Shown here: positions 8,563 through 16,462 of the stretch, piece by piece | Numbering within the stretch: position 1 is the stretch's first letter | Layout of the letters: every line of letters begins with the position of its first letter | From: Anaerolinea sp. | GTDB lineage: Bacteria; Chloroflexota; Anaerolineae; Anaerolineales; Anaerolineaceae | Length of the DNA: 64,000 nt | Direction: 5' to 3' | Assembly: GCA_029975055.1 (NCBI GenBank) | Contig: JARKPU010000074.1 | Coordinates: 1 to 64,000 of the forward strand | Program-made: the position numbers and the translations under genes | Notes under the pieces: model-generated | Told to the model about the DNA's origin: nothing | The model's database searches: none | Seen by the model: the letters and a program-made list of their open reading frames with translations, nothing else

Positions 8563-8853
8563 ATGAACCATTCTTCCGACCGCACCACCATCCCTTGCAC
8601 CGAATGTCAGGCCGGCCAGATGCACCGCAACTATGTGGCGTACTTCACCTGGCTGGGCGACGAACTCATCACCGTGCCGGATTTCCCGGCCTGGGTGTGC
8701 GATGTATGCGGCCGGCGCGAGTATGACCCTTACGCGCTGAACCAGCTCAATTTGCTGCTCAACCCCAGCGCGGGGAAGGCTGCTCAGCACAAGCGCAAAA
8801 TCCACCAGCAAATTCAAAAGGCCAAAAAAGGCCCGCGTCCAAGCCGCCCCTGA
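8563..8853 (+). CDS. YgiT-type zinc-finger protein
   Basis: A 96-residue protein with two Cys-x2-Cys knuckles (Cys12/Cys15 and Cys46/Cys49) separated by about 30 residues, the pattern of the YgiT/MqsA N-terminal zinc domain. The C-terminal 35 residues are Lys/Gln-rich and basic. It lacks the helix-turn-helix that MqsA antitoxins carry, and no MqsR-like toxin is adjacent, so a toxin-antitoxin role is not supported. The start at 8563 is 4 nt after the deoC stop. It ends only 3 nt from the convergent kinase gene. Confidence 0.75.
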   Translation: MNHSSDRTTIPCTECQAGQMHRNYVAYFTWLGDELITVPDFPAWVCDVCGRREYDPYALNQLNLLLNPSAGKAAQHKRKIHQQIQKAKKGPRPSRP

Positions 8854-8856
8854 GCC

Positions 8857-10854
8857 TCACGGCTTCCAATCGGGGTCCTGGTCGCGCCCAGGCGAATGCG
8901 TCAGGTTCGTTTCACCCTGACCGTTGGCGCGCATGACGTACACCTCGGGGTCGCCGTCGCGCGCGCTGGTGAAGGCCAGCCACTGCGAATCCGGCGACCA
9001 GGCAGGCCCCCAGTCGCTGCCGGGGTCGGTGAGTTTCACCACGTCCAGTTCCGGGCTGCGCAGCGGAAAGCGCGCCAGGAAGATGCGCCCCCGCGCGCCC
9101 TCCTGGCGGGTGTAGGCCACCCAGCCGCCGTCCGGCGACCAATCGGGGTGCGCCACCTGCCCCAGGCTGCCGGTGAGGGTGGAATAATCGAAGCGTTGCG
9201 GCGTGACGTAAAACGGCCCCGGCGCGGCGGGCAGGCTCTGCTGCTCGCGCAGGTTCAAGATTTGAAACCCGCTCGCGTTCATCACAAAAGCCAGGAAGCG
9301 CATATCCGGCGACCAGGCCGCCCCAAATTCCTCCTGGTCGAAGCTCAGGCGCACCTGCCCTGAGCCGTCTGCGTTCATCAGGTAGAGCTGGCGCACGCCG
9401 TCTTCGCGCCCGTTGTTGGTGAAGGCGATCAGCCGCCCATCCGGCGACCATGCCGGTTCGGTATCGTCGCCCTTCCGGCGGCTCAGGTTCACCGGCTCGC
9501 TGCTTCCGTCGGCGGCGGCGCGCCAGATCTCCAGCCCGTTCCCTGCCTCGCCCGGGGCCACATATAGCAGCCAGCGGCCGTCTGGCGACCAGCGCGGCCA
9601 GGTTTTATCGCCCGCGCCAAAGGTGACCTGGCGGTAATCGCCGGTTTCCACCAGGCCCTGGTCGTTGAAAACGGCGCGCAGAGTCCAGATCTGCAGCACG
9701 CCGCCCCCGGCCCGGTCGGAGGAGAAGGCAATTTCCCCGCCCCCGCCCAGCGGGAGGAACGTAGGAGTGGGGGCGGCGGTTTCCGTTGCGCCGGGAGAAG
9801 GCGCGGCTTCGCTCAGGCGCGGCTCTGTCGGTGTGACATGCGCCGCGACTCCAATGGTTGGGGCAGCGGTGGCCGTGGCAGTGAAAGGTTTCATGGCGGC
9901 GGAGGGCAGCGCGGCGGGCGCTTTTCCTCTCCCGCCGAACCAAACGGCCCCCAGCGCGAGGAGCGCCAGCCCCAACAGCCCCGCGCCGAAGAGCAGCCAC
10001 GGGCTTTTGCCCCGGCGAATGGCTTTCGGCGGCGCCGCCTGTGGCAGCGGTGCAGCGGTGCGGGCCGGTTCGCATTCCAGCGCGGCGAGGAACGCCTCGA
10101 TAGACTCAAAACGCTCTTCGGGGCGCACCGCAAGGGCCCGTTCGATGGCCGACTGCACCTCAGAGGGCACATCGCTCAGCGGCGCCAACTCGGCCTGCTG
10201 GAGCGCCCGCCGGATCGCATCCGGCGGTTTTTGCCCGCCAAGGAGGGTGTAAAGCGTGGCGGCCAGGGCGTACTGGTCGGCGCGCGGGCCAATCTCCAGC
10301 CCGCCGTACTGCTCGGGCGGGGCAAAACCGGCGGTGTAGGCCCGGCGGGCGGCCTCTCCGCCTTCGCCGGGGCTGCCCACCCGGGCGATGCCAAAATCTA
10401 CCAGCACGGCCTCGCCTTCGGCAGTCAGGCGGATGTTGCCGGGTTTAACATCACGGTGGATGACGGGCGGGTCTTGCCGGTGCATATAAGCGAGCGCCCC
10501 GCCGAGCTGGCGGGCGATGGCCAGCACCTCCGCCAGGGGCAGGCGGCCGCGCTCCGCCAGGAGCGAATCGAGGTCCCGGCCGGGAATGTAATCCATCACC
10601 AGGTACTGCACACCGCCGAGGATGAAGTAATCGGTGACGCGCGGCAGGCTGGGGTGGCGCAGGCCTGCCAGCAGGCGCGCCTCGCGGAGGAATTGCCCTT
10701 CGCGCTCGGAATCCGGGCGCAGGCCTGCTTTGAGCGCCACATCGCGGTCAAGGGCCAGGTCGCGCGCCAGGTAGACCACGCCCATGCCCCCCTGCCCAAG
10801 CTTGCGCTGGATGCGGTAGCGGTTGTTGATCAGTGCGTCGGGCGGCAGGTCCAT
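8857..10854 (-). CDS. Serine/threonine kinase with extracytoplasmic PD40 beta-propeller
   Basis: A 665-residue transmembrane Hanks-type kinase. The kinase domain (12-262) has the GQGGMGVVYLAR loop, Lys42, HRDVKPGN with Asp135, and DFG at 153-155. A linker and a single membrane segment (284-306) follow. The outside part begins with a Pro/Thr-rich stretch and then repeated PD40/WD40-like blades (about 380-665) marked by WSPDGRW, WSPDGRLIAF and WSPDSQWLAF. The architecture suggests that ligand or cell-wall sensing outside controls phosphorylation inside. The gene is monocistronic with a leaderless-type promoter and is convergent with the zinc-finger gene. Confidence 0.92.
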   Translation of the reverse strand: MDLPPDALINNRYRIQRKLGQGGMGVVYLARDLALDRDVALKAGLRPDSEREGQFLREARLLAGLRHPSLPRVTDYFILGGVQYLVMDYIPGRDLDSLLAERGRLPLAEVLAIARQLGGALAYMHRQDPPVIHRDVKPGNIRLTAEGEAVLVDFGIARVGSPGEGGEAARRAYTAGFAPPEQYGGLEIGPRADQYALAATLYTLLGGQKPPDAIRRALQQAELAPLSDVPSEVQSAIERALAVRPEERFESIEAFLAALECEPARTAAPLPQAAPPKAIRRGKSPWLLFGAGLLGLALLALGAVWFGGRGKAPAALPSAAMKPFTATATAAPTIGVAAHVTPTEPRLSEAAPSPGATETAAPTPTFLPLGGGGEIAFSSDRAGGGVLQIWTLRAVFNDQGLVETGDYRQVTFGAGDKTWPRWSPDGRWLLYVAPGEAGNGLEIWRAAADGSSEPVNLSRRKGDDTEPAWSPDGRLIAFTNNGREDGVRQLYLMNADGSGQVRLSFDQEEFGAAWSPDMRFLAFVMNASGFQILNLREQQSLPAAPGPFYVTPQRFDYSTLTGSLGQVAHPDWSPDGGWVAYTRQEGARGRIFLARFPLRSPELDVVKLTDPGSDWGPAWSPDSQWLAFTSARDGDPEVYVMRANGQGETNLTHSPGRDQDPDWKP

Positions 10855-10860
10855 AATGGG

Positions 10861-10866
10861 AATATA
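10861..10866 (-). promoter_or_regulatory. -10 box TATATT, leaderless promoter of the kinase gene
   Basis: On the minus strand TATATT is followed by CCCATT and then ATG at 10854, a gap of 6 nt. No Shine-Dalgarno sequence is present. Confidence 0.5.
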
Positions 10867-11031
10867 ATCTATAATTCACCAAGTGTAACAACAGAACGGA
10901 ATAGTTTTTTCCCAAGCAGCTCATATTGGGTGTAAAACTTCATATTCTGCGATGAAGCGCCGGGGGAGATTCACCCGCGACCTTCTATTCACATTAAATC
11001 GACAATTTCAATATTCTTCGGAGGGGTTTCC

Positions 11032-12081
11032 ATGTCCATTTGCCGCCAGGTCGTTTATGCCTTGTCGCTTCTCGCCCTCCTGCTCACCGGATGCAGCGCA
11101 GGCCTGCCTGCCCAGGAAACTGCGCTACCGGCCGCCCGCTCCGAGCCTGCAACTCCGCAGCCGCCCACAGCTGCCTTTGCGCCAACGGCCAGCCCGACCG
11201 ATGAGCCCACGCCCACCCCGGCCCCCTCCATGACGCCGACGGATACCGCCGAACCCACCTTCACCCTCACACCGACTGAAGACCCCAACCTGGTGAAGCC
11301 CGGCATTTACGATACCGGCGGCTGCAGCCAGATCGGTTTGTTGTATCAAATTAAAGTGGACCTTTGCGTGGTAAATGTGGAAATCACAGAAGATAACATG
11401 GCGATTGTCGCAGTCTCCTGGACATTGGTCAACAATCCCCCTTCCGTTTCGGTGACGAAGCTGCCAGACACAGGCAATAACAATATGATTTTCCGCGAAA
11501 CGACCGGCTACGTCCTCCCGCTGGTTGGAGTGACCGGCGGCGCGGCCGAACGAATCAAACTCTATTTAGGTCAACCCGTCTATGGAACCTTCATTTACGG
11601 GCCGATTCACCCTGACGTCGTCAGCTACGAGTATAAAGATGCCGATAATGGAACCCTGGTTTCGAACATCGAGCTAAAGAAAATCCTTTACACCCGCTCA
11701 AAGCTGCCTTTGAAGTGGTATCCGTTTACACTTGAGTATCGCTCAGACAAATGGACCGCCGGGAAGGCAGAGCAGGGCGGCGCCACGCTCAGTTACAACC
11801 GCATCCCGCAGTGCATCATCACAGAATGGGAGCCGTCCGAGCCTAAGGGCGCGTATAAAAGCACCCTCGAAATCGTCTCGATCACCTATAAGATTTACGG
11901 TTGGTTTGAGAAGGATTTCAGCATCCGCGAATACCAGGCTGTGAGCGGGTTAGACCAGCTGGGAGGCGATGTGATCCCCTTCTTCCACCTGGATATCCCC
12001 CTGGCCTTGAAAGAAGAATGCCTGAACGAAGCCAGCATGGTATTCTCTAAGCTGGCTCCGGCGCCTGCCCAAGCGCCTTGA
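11032..12081 (+). CDS. Predicted lipoprotein of unknown function
   Basis: A 349-residue protein with a lipoprotein signal (lipobox LLTGC, Cys at residue 22), a Pro/Thr/Ala-rich spacer (30-85) and a globular beta-rich domain (90-340). I do not recognise the family. A GGAGGGG ribosome site lies about 5 nt before ATG 11032. The last 35 nt overlap, in opposite orientation, the 3' end of the ProRS-like gene. It is probably anchored outside the cytoplasmic membrane. The isolated position between the kinase and ProRS-like genes gives no functional clue. Confidence 0.75.
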   Translation: MSICRQVVYALSLLALLLTGCSAGLPAQETALPAARSEPATPQPPTAAFAPTASPTDEPTPTPAPSMTPTDTAEPTFTLTPTEDPNLVKPGIYDTGGCSQIGLLYQIKVDLCVVNVEITEDNMAIVAVSWTLVNNPPSVSVTKLPDTGNNNMIFRETTGYVLPLVGVTGGAAERIKLYLGQPVYGTFIYGPIHPDVVSYEYKDADNGTLVSNIELKKILYTRSKLPLKWYPFTLEYRSDKWTAGKAEQGGATLSYNRIPQCIITEWEPSEPKGAYKSTLEIVSITYKIYGWFEKDFSIREYQAVSGLDQLGGDVIPFFHLDIPLALKEECLNEASMVFSKLAPAPAQAP

Positions 12082-13642
12082 TGAGCTGACCCGGCGCGAC
12101 GATCTGGCGGCCCTCTTCGGCGCGGCGCTTTAGCTCCACACCGCCCTGCTGGAGGGCGCGGTCCGAAACAGTCACCCGCGCCGGCAGGCCGATCAAATCG
12201 GCGTCGTTGAACTTCACCCCCGGGCTGTCGGGGCGGTCATCTACCAGCGGTTCGATGCCCTCCGCTTCCAGGGCAGCGAGCACCTGGCGGGTTGCTTCCT
12301 GCACGGCCGGGGATTTTGCATCCAGCACCACCAGATGAATGGCAAACGGCGCGGCCGCAGGCGGCAGGCGCAGGCCCTTTGCATCGGAGCAGGCTTCGGC
12401 CAGGCAGGCAAAGGCGCGCGTCAGGTCAAGCCGGTAGCGCTCGAGCAAGGGCGGGCGGGTCTTACCGGTCTCATCCACGAAGGCCGCCCCCGCCAAAGCA
12501 GATTCGGCATAACGCACTGCCGAAACAAGCTGCACGCCGCGCGCCTGCCCAAGCGCCGCGCCGCATTCCGGGCAAGAATCGCCGGGGCGGGCCAGGGCAA
12601 TTTCGGCCACCTGCGCGGCGGTGTAATCACGCCCGTAATTCACATTGAGCAGGTGATAACCCTCTTCGTTCGCCCCCGCAACCAGGTTGGGCGAGGCGGG
12701 TATCTCGGCATCCACAATGACGCTCACCCCGCGCAGCCCCACCGGCGAGGCATACCCCGGCGCGGCCCCTGCCGCGCGAATCTCATCCTCGCCCGCCGGG
12801 CGCAGCCGGTCGGTGCCGAGCAGCCGGCGCAGGGCGGCCTCGTTCACGTCGCGGTCGCCGCGCACCACCGCAAAGACCAGGCGCTTCTCATCGGCGGTGA
12901 GGAACACCGCCTTGGCCGTGCGGGATTCCGGTATGCCGAGGAACTGCGCCAGCGAGGCGATCGTCTTGCAGCCCGGCGTGGCCACCTTTCGCAGCGGCGC
13001 GGGGGCCTCCGCAGCCGCAATCGGCCTATGGAAGCGCACCGCAGACGGCGCTGCCGAATAGCCGCATTCCTCGCACTGCAGCAGGGTCTCCCCGCCCGCC
13101 TCGTGCGGGTAGAGCCACGCCTGCCCGGCCTGGATGCCCGCGCCCGGCAGGTCCTCGCCGCCCGGCAGGTGCAGCCCCAGCTCGGCCAGCAGCCCAAGCA
13201 CCGCCCCGGCCACCTCTGCCGAAGTTCGCTCCAGGCGCACGGGGTCGCTTTCAAAGAGGAACGTCTCCATCACGCGGCTGGAATGCGCGCCAAACAGCCC
13301 GCCGCCGCGCGTTGGGGCAGCGGCGGCCTCCCAGCCCCGGCGGAAGAGCAGCGCGGGCAATTGGCGATGAGAACGCAGCTGGCCGCGAGCCATCTCCAAC
13401 ACAGGCGCCGCCCCGCCGCTGCCCGGCGGGAAATCCACCTCCATCCCGCCCAGGGCGGCAAACTCGCGCGCCAGGCGCGCCTCGAGGCGGCTCAGGCTGC
13501 GCTGCCCCAGCGGGAGCAGCGCACATTCGCCGCCCGGCAGCGGCTGGATATAGCCCCCTCTCACGAGCATCTGCTGGCCAGGGAGGTCCAGGCCGGCCGG
13601 GGCTTCACGCCGGGTTTGAATGAACAGTTTCGCGTAATTCAT
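12047..13642 (-). CDS. Prolyl-tRNA synthetase paralog with degenerate catalytic core and intact editing (INS) domain
   Basis: A 531-residue homolog of bacterial ProRS. The N-terminus (KLFIQTRREAPAG, LPLGQRSLSRLEA) and anticodon-binding domain (433-520; VDDRPDSPGVKFNDADLIG) are clear. The synthetase core is not. The usual segment holding LWxESGRW and the PTHEE substrate loop is missing after residue 72, motif 2 reads FRRGWEAAAAP without the FRxE glutamate, and motif 3 reads YRLDLTR instead of YGIGVTR. By contrast the INS editing domain (about 220-345) keeps the catalytic-type Lys244 in RTAKAVF, a GxxxP loop (296-300) and His330. Cys190/193 and Cys357/360 could hold zinc. Aminoacylation seems unlikely; trans-editing of mischarged tRNA-Pro is plausible. 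It is last in a tight operon. Confidence 0.8.
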   Translation of the reverse strand: MNYAKLFIQTRREAPAGLDLPGQQMLVRGGYIQPLPGGECALLPLGQRSLSRLEARLAREFAALGGMEVDFPPGSGGAAPVLEMARGQLRSHRQLPALLFRRGWEAAAAPTRGGGLFGAHSSRVMETFLFESDPVRLERTSAEVAGAVLGLLAELGLHLPGGEDLPGAGIQAGQAWLYPHEAGGETLLQCEECGYSAAPSAVRFHRPIAAAEAPAPLRKVATPGCKTIASLAQFLGIPESRTAKAVFLTADEKRLVFAVVRGDRDVNEAALRRLLGTDRLRPAGEDEIRAAGAAPGYASPVGLRGVSVIVDAEIPASPNLVAGANEEGYHLLNVNYGRDYTAAQVAEIALARPGDSCPECGAALGQARGVQLVSAVRYAESALAGAAFVDETGKTRPPLLERYRLDLTRAFACLAEACSDAKGLRLPPAAAPFAIHLVVLDAKSPAVQEATRQVLAALEAEGIEPLVDDRPDSPGVKFNDADLIGLPARVTVSDRALQQGGVELKRRAEEGRQIVAPGQLIKALGQAPEPA

Positions 13643-13646
13643 TCGC

Positions 13647-14402
13647 CTATACGAATATATTCAGCCAGATCGAAACCGCGCGGTACAGCGCCGGCGCCAG
13701 CACATGCTTGCTGTTGCGCATCAACCACCCGGTCACCAGCCCCTGCCCCAGCGCCAGCCCCAAACCGGGCAGCCAGCCCGCAGCCCCGCCCCCGGCCGCC
13801 AGCAGCCCGGGCAGCTTCCAGGCCGCATAGACCAGCGCCGTAAGCAGCCAGCCCTGGTTTTGCCCAAGCCACCACCCCAATCGCACCTGGATATACCCCC
13901 TGAAGACGGTCTCCTCCGCCAGGGCCACCCCCAGGGCGGCCAGCAGGTACCACGTTTCCTCGGTGCTCAGGCCGCTCAGCACATCCATCACCCGGTTGCG
14001 CAAAAAGACCGTCAACAAGACGAGCGCCAGCCCCACCTGAAGCGCGGGCATCAGAAGCCTGCTCCCCCAGCCCGCCGAGCGCGGCGGCTGCCCGCGCAGG
14101 ATGAGCGCAGCCACCACCGGCAGGAGCGTGATCACAGCCAGCGCCAGCGGCTCACTGAGCGCCGCGGCGGCTCCCGGCAGGCGCACCAGAGCGGTAAGCG
14201 TCTTCCCAAGCCCGGAGAAGGCAAACAGGGCAGCAAACAGGATGGCCGTCAGGCTCAGCGTCACCGCCGCGAAGCCATCGCGGCGGGCATATTTGAAGCC
14301 TGTCTGAGTCTGGCGGAAGCGCGGCAGGAGCGTGAGCAGCCAGGCGACCGCCACCACCCCCAGCCACTCGGCAATCTGGGCGATCAGGTTGGTCGTTGTC
14401 AA
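13647..14402 (-). CDS. CPBP (Abi/CAAX protease-like) membrane protein, metal ligands partly lost
   Basis: A 251-residue protein with about 7-8 membrane helices. The first CPBP motif is present as EETVFRG (Glu163, Glu164, Arg168). The second, normally F-x3-H, reads YAAWK (Lys196 at the His position), and the third His position reads Arg241 in PALYRAV. Family members with all motifs are intramembrane glutamyl-type proteases that process prenylated or bacteriocin-related substrates; with both histidines replaced this copy may be non-proteolytic. It lies 9 nt after the bactofilin gene and 4 nt before the ProRS-like gene. Confidence 0.75.
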   Translation of the reverse strand: MTTTNLIAQIAEWLGVVAVAWLLTLLPRFRQTQTGFKYARRDGFAAVTLSLTAILFAALFAFSGLGKTLTALVRLPGAAAALSEPLALAVITLLPVVAALILRGQPPRSAGWGSRLLMPALQVGLALVLLTVFLRNRVMDVLSGLSTEETWYLLAALGVALAEETVFRGYIQVRLGWWLGQNQGWLLTALVYAAWKLPGLLAAGGGAAGWLPGLGLALGQGLVTGWLMRNSKHVLAPALYRAVSIWLNIFV

Positions 14403-14411
14403 GGGAATACC

Positions 14412-14843
14412 TCAGGTGGATGCTTCAGCCTGGGCGGCCGATTCATCGCCCGCTTCCGGCTCGGCGGGGAATTCGATCGATTCTTCCATGCGCACCTGCC
14501 CGCGCAAGAAGGCCCCCTCTTCGGTGGAGAGCGATACCACCACCACGTCGCCCCACACCCGCCCCGTGCCGCGGATCTCCAGCTTTTCGGCGGTGATGTT
14601 GCCGTTGACCGTGCCGGCCACGATCACCGAATTGGCCATTAACGTCTGGCAGACAACCCGGCCGGATTCGCCCACCACCACCAGCCCGCGCAGGGTGATC
14701 TCCCCCTCGAATGCGCCTTCGATGCGCACGCCGCCGCTCCCGCGCAGGTTGCCTTTCCATAAAATCCCCGGGCCGAGCACCGATGTGACCCGCTCCACGG
14801 GGGCCACAGCCGGTGTGGGCTGCGTTTGCTGCTTTCGGAACAT
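14412..14843 (-). CDS. Bactofilin (polymer-forming cytoskeletal protein)
   Basis: A 143-residue protein whose core (20-125) is a right-handed beta-helix made of short repeats: SVLGPGILWKGNL, GGVRIEGAFEGEI, VIVAGTVNGNITA and KLEIRGTGRVWGDV. Bactofilins self-assemble into nucleotide-independent filaments, often at the membrane, and scaffold cell-wall or polar proteins. Disordered tails flank the core. It is 12 nt after the NeuD-like gene and 9 nt before the CPBP gene, so it is co-transcribed with both. Confidence 0.88.
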   Translation of the reverse strand: MFRKQQTQPTPAVAPVERVTSVLGPGILWKGNLRGSGGVRIEGAFEGEITLRGLVVVGESGRVVCQTLMANSVIVAGTVNGNITAEKLEIRGTGRVWGDVVVVSLSTEEGAFLRGQVRMEESIEFPAEPEAGDESAAQAEAST

Positions 14844-14855
14844 CCTCTCCTCCCG

Positions 14856-15797
14856 TTAATCGCTGCGTACCGGCCAGATGCTGCCCGCGCGCACGCGCGT
14901 GCCTGCCGGCACATCGGCCTTCACCGTCGCGCCGTTGCCGATGATGCAGCCTGCCCCAACCGATACATGCAGGTTGACGGTGGCGTTCATGCCAACCTGC
15001 GCATGGTCTTCGATCCGCACGAACCCCGCCAGGGCGGCCCCCGGCGAAAGGTTGGTCACCTGTCCGAGGGTGCAATCGTGCGAGACGATCGCCCCGGCGT
15101 TGAGCACCGAGCCAAAACCCACGCGCGCCGCGCTGCCCACGTAGGCCTGAGCAAGCACCTGCACGCCGCTCTCCAACACTGCGCTTGGCTCCACAACCGC
15201 CGATGGGTGCACCAGCGCCGGGCAGCTAAACCCGGCCTCGGCGATCAACTCAAAGACCTTCAGGCGCACCGCCACGTTGCCAATACCGCCGACCGCGTTC
15301 GCAGCCAGGCGCACCCCGCGGGCATGCCATTCCTTCAAGCTTTCTGCTCCGCCCAGCACGGGCGCGCCGAGCACGTCGCTGCCGGGGGGCAGGCCGTCGT
15401 CAATCACGCCCACCAGCCGGTAGGCGCTGACGGCGCGCACCAGCTCGATGACCGCCTTGCCGTGCCCGCCGCCGCCATACACCAGCAAGGCGGTGGGGTT
15501 GAGGGGGGCCTGTTCCAGGTAACCGAGCGGCGAGGTGGGCGGTTTGGCGGCCAGCGAGGGCTGCTCTGCCAGGTAACACAGCACCCCGCCGGAGGCCGCA
15601 GTCTGGCCGGGGCGGGCGTGCAGCCCGGTGATGAACCCGCTCTGCGGGGCGCGCAGCTCCACGCTGCCGCGCCGGCTCTCCAGGCGCGCCAGGGGCTGCC
15701 CGGCTTCCACAGCCTGCCCTTCCACGCAAGTCAGGCTGGCGATCCAATAAACGCCCCCGCCTTCCTGCTCTGGGATCATCACCGCGACGGCTTGCAT
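14856..15797 (-). CDS. NeuD-like sugar O-acyltransferase fused to a lipoyl-like domain
   Basis: A 313-residue two-part protein. Residues 1-78 fold like a biotinyl/lipoyl carrier (CVEGQAVEAGQPLARLE then APQSGFITGL), but the modifiable lysine turn reads ESRRG (40-44), so attachment of lipoate or biotin is unlikely. Residues 100-313 are a NeuD/PglD-type protein: a nucleotide-binding loop YGGGGHGKA (107-115), then hexapeptide beta-helix coils ending in a GNGATVKADVPAGT-like turn. NeuD proteins acylate nucleotide sugars or sialic acid. It is first in the operon with bactofilin, CPBP and ProRS-like genes. Confidence 0.75.
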   Translation of the reverse strand: MQAVAVMIPEQEGGGVYWIASLTCVEGQAVEAGQPLARLESRRGSVELRAPQSGFITGLHARPGQTAASGGVLCYLAEQPSLAAKPPTSPLGYLEQAPLNPTALLVYGGGGHGKAVIELVRAVSAYRLVGVIDDGLPPGSDVLGAPVLGGAESLKEWHARGVRLAANAVGGIGNVAVRLKVFELIAEAGFSCPALVHPSAVVEPSAVLESGVQVLAQAYVGSAARVGFGSVLNAGAIVSHDCTLGQVTNLSPGAALAGFVRIEDHAQVGMNATVNLHVSVGAGCIIGNGATVKADVPAGTRVRAGSIWPVRSD

Positions 15798-15803
15798 ATA
15801 TTG

Positions 15804-15809
15804 TTTATA
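15804..15809 (-). promoter_or_regulatory. -10 box TATAAA, leaderless promoter of the NeuD-bactofilin-CPBP-ProRS-like operon
   Basis: TGG-TATAAA on the minus strand is followed by CAATAT (6 nt) and ATG at 15797. The TG two bases before the box is an extended -10 feature. No Shine-Dalgarno sequence is seen. Confidence 0.55.
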
Positions 15810-15856
15810 CCATGATTGTCACGAAATTCCCCTCTCTCAGCCCGCCAGAGTAGGAT

Positions 15857-16462
15857 TTACGAAAGGGGCGGTCGCTTCACCTTAAAGCGCCAGGGCATCG
15901 AGAGCCAGGGCTCGGGCGTGCCGCCGAGGCCCACCCTCGCGCCAATGCTCACCTGCTCGTCAGGGAAGCCCGGCCCCGCTTCGATCCACAACCCGTCCAG
16001 GGGGCCTGTCAGCGCCGCGCCGTTGAGCCGCCGGTCAATTTGGAAGGCCTGGCAGAGCTTGGCCGGGCCGTCGGTCCAGTGCTCGGGGAGCGCCTTCGGG
16101 CGGCGCGCCGCCACCACCTCGCGGCCTTCATCCACCCACACGGCCCGCAGCAGCACCGCCGCCGGGAAGCCCTCCTCTTCGGTGACGCAGTTGAGCATCC
16201 AGTGCATGCCGTAGGTAAAGTACACATAGGCTCGGCCGGGCGGGCCGTACATCACCGCATTGCGCGGCGTGCGCCCCGCGCGGGCATGGCAGGCCAGGTC
16301 TTCCTCGCCGCGGTAGGCCTCGGCCTCGGTGATCAAGCCGCTCAGGCGCAGACCGCCCAGCATGCGCACCAGCCGCATCCCAAGCAGGCTGCGCGCCACC
16401 TCCACGGTGTTGCGGCGGTAAAAGGATTCGGGAAGCGGCGCGGTCACAGGCTCAAGGGGCAA
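15857..16462 (-). CDS. mpg: DNA-3-methyladenine glycosylase (AAG/MPG family)
   Basis: Excises alkylated purines such as 3-methyladenine from DNA in base-excision repair. The 201-residue protein has family landmarks: VARSLLGMRLVR, ITEAEAYRGEEDLACHA (the catalytic Glu lies in EAEAY), RNAVMYGPPGRAYVYFTYGMHWMLN and DGPAKLCQAF. Its TTG start at 16462 lies inside the end of the DUF3048 gene (11-nt overlap); a GTG at 16447 is an alternative start. Length is normal for the family. It is probably co-transcribed with the DUF3048 lipoprotein, with no obvious functional link. Confidence 0.9.
   Translation of the reverse strand: MPLEPVTAPLPESFYRRNTVEVARSLLGMRLVRMLGGLRLSGLITEAEAYRGEEDLACHARAGRTPRNAVMYGPPGRAYVYFTYGMHWMLNCVTEEEGFPAAVLLRAVWVDEGREVVAARRPKALPEHWTDGPAKLCQAFQIDRRLNGAALTGPLDGLWIEAGPGFPDEQVSIGARVGLGGTPEPWLSMPWRFKVKRPPLS

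Noticed and set aside
8563..8853. Zinc-finger protein as an MqsA-type antitoxin
   Set aside because: It has no helix-turn-helix domain and no MqsR-like toxin neighbour.
12335..13843. Long plus-strand open frame antisense to the ProRS-like gene
   Set aside because: It has Arg/Ala/Gln-rich sequence with no recognisable domain, and the minus strand has full-length homology to ProRS regions.
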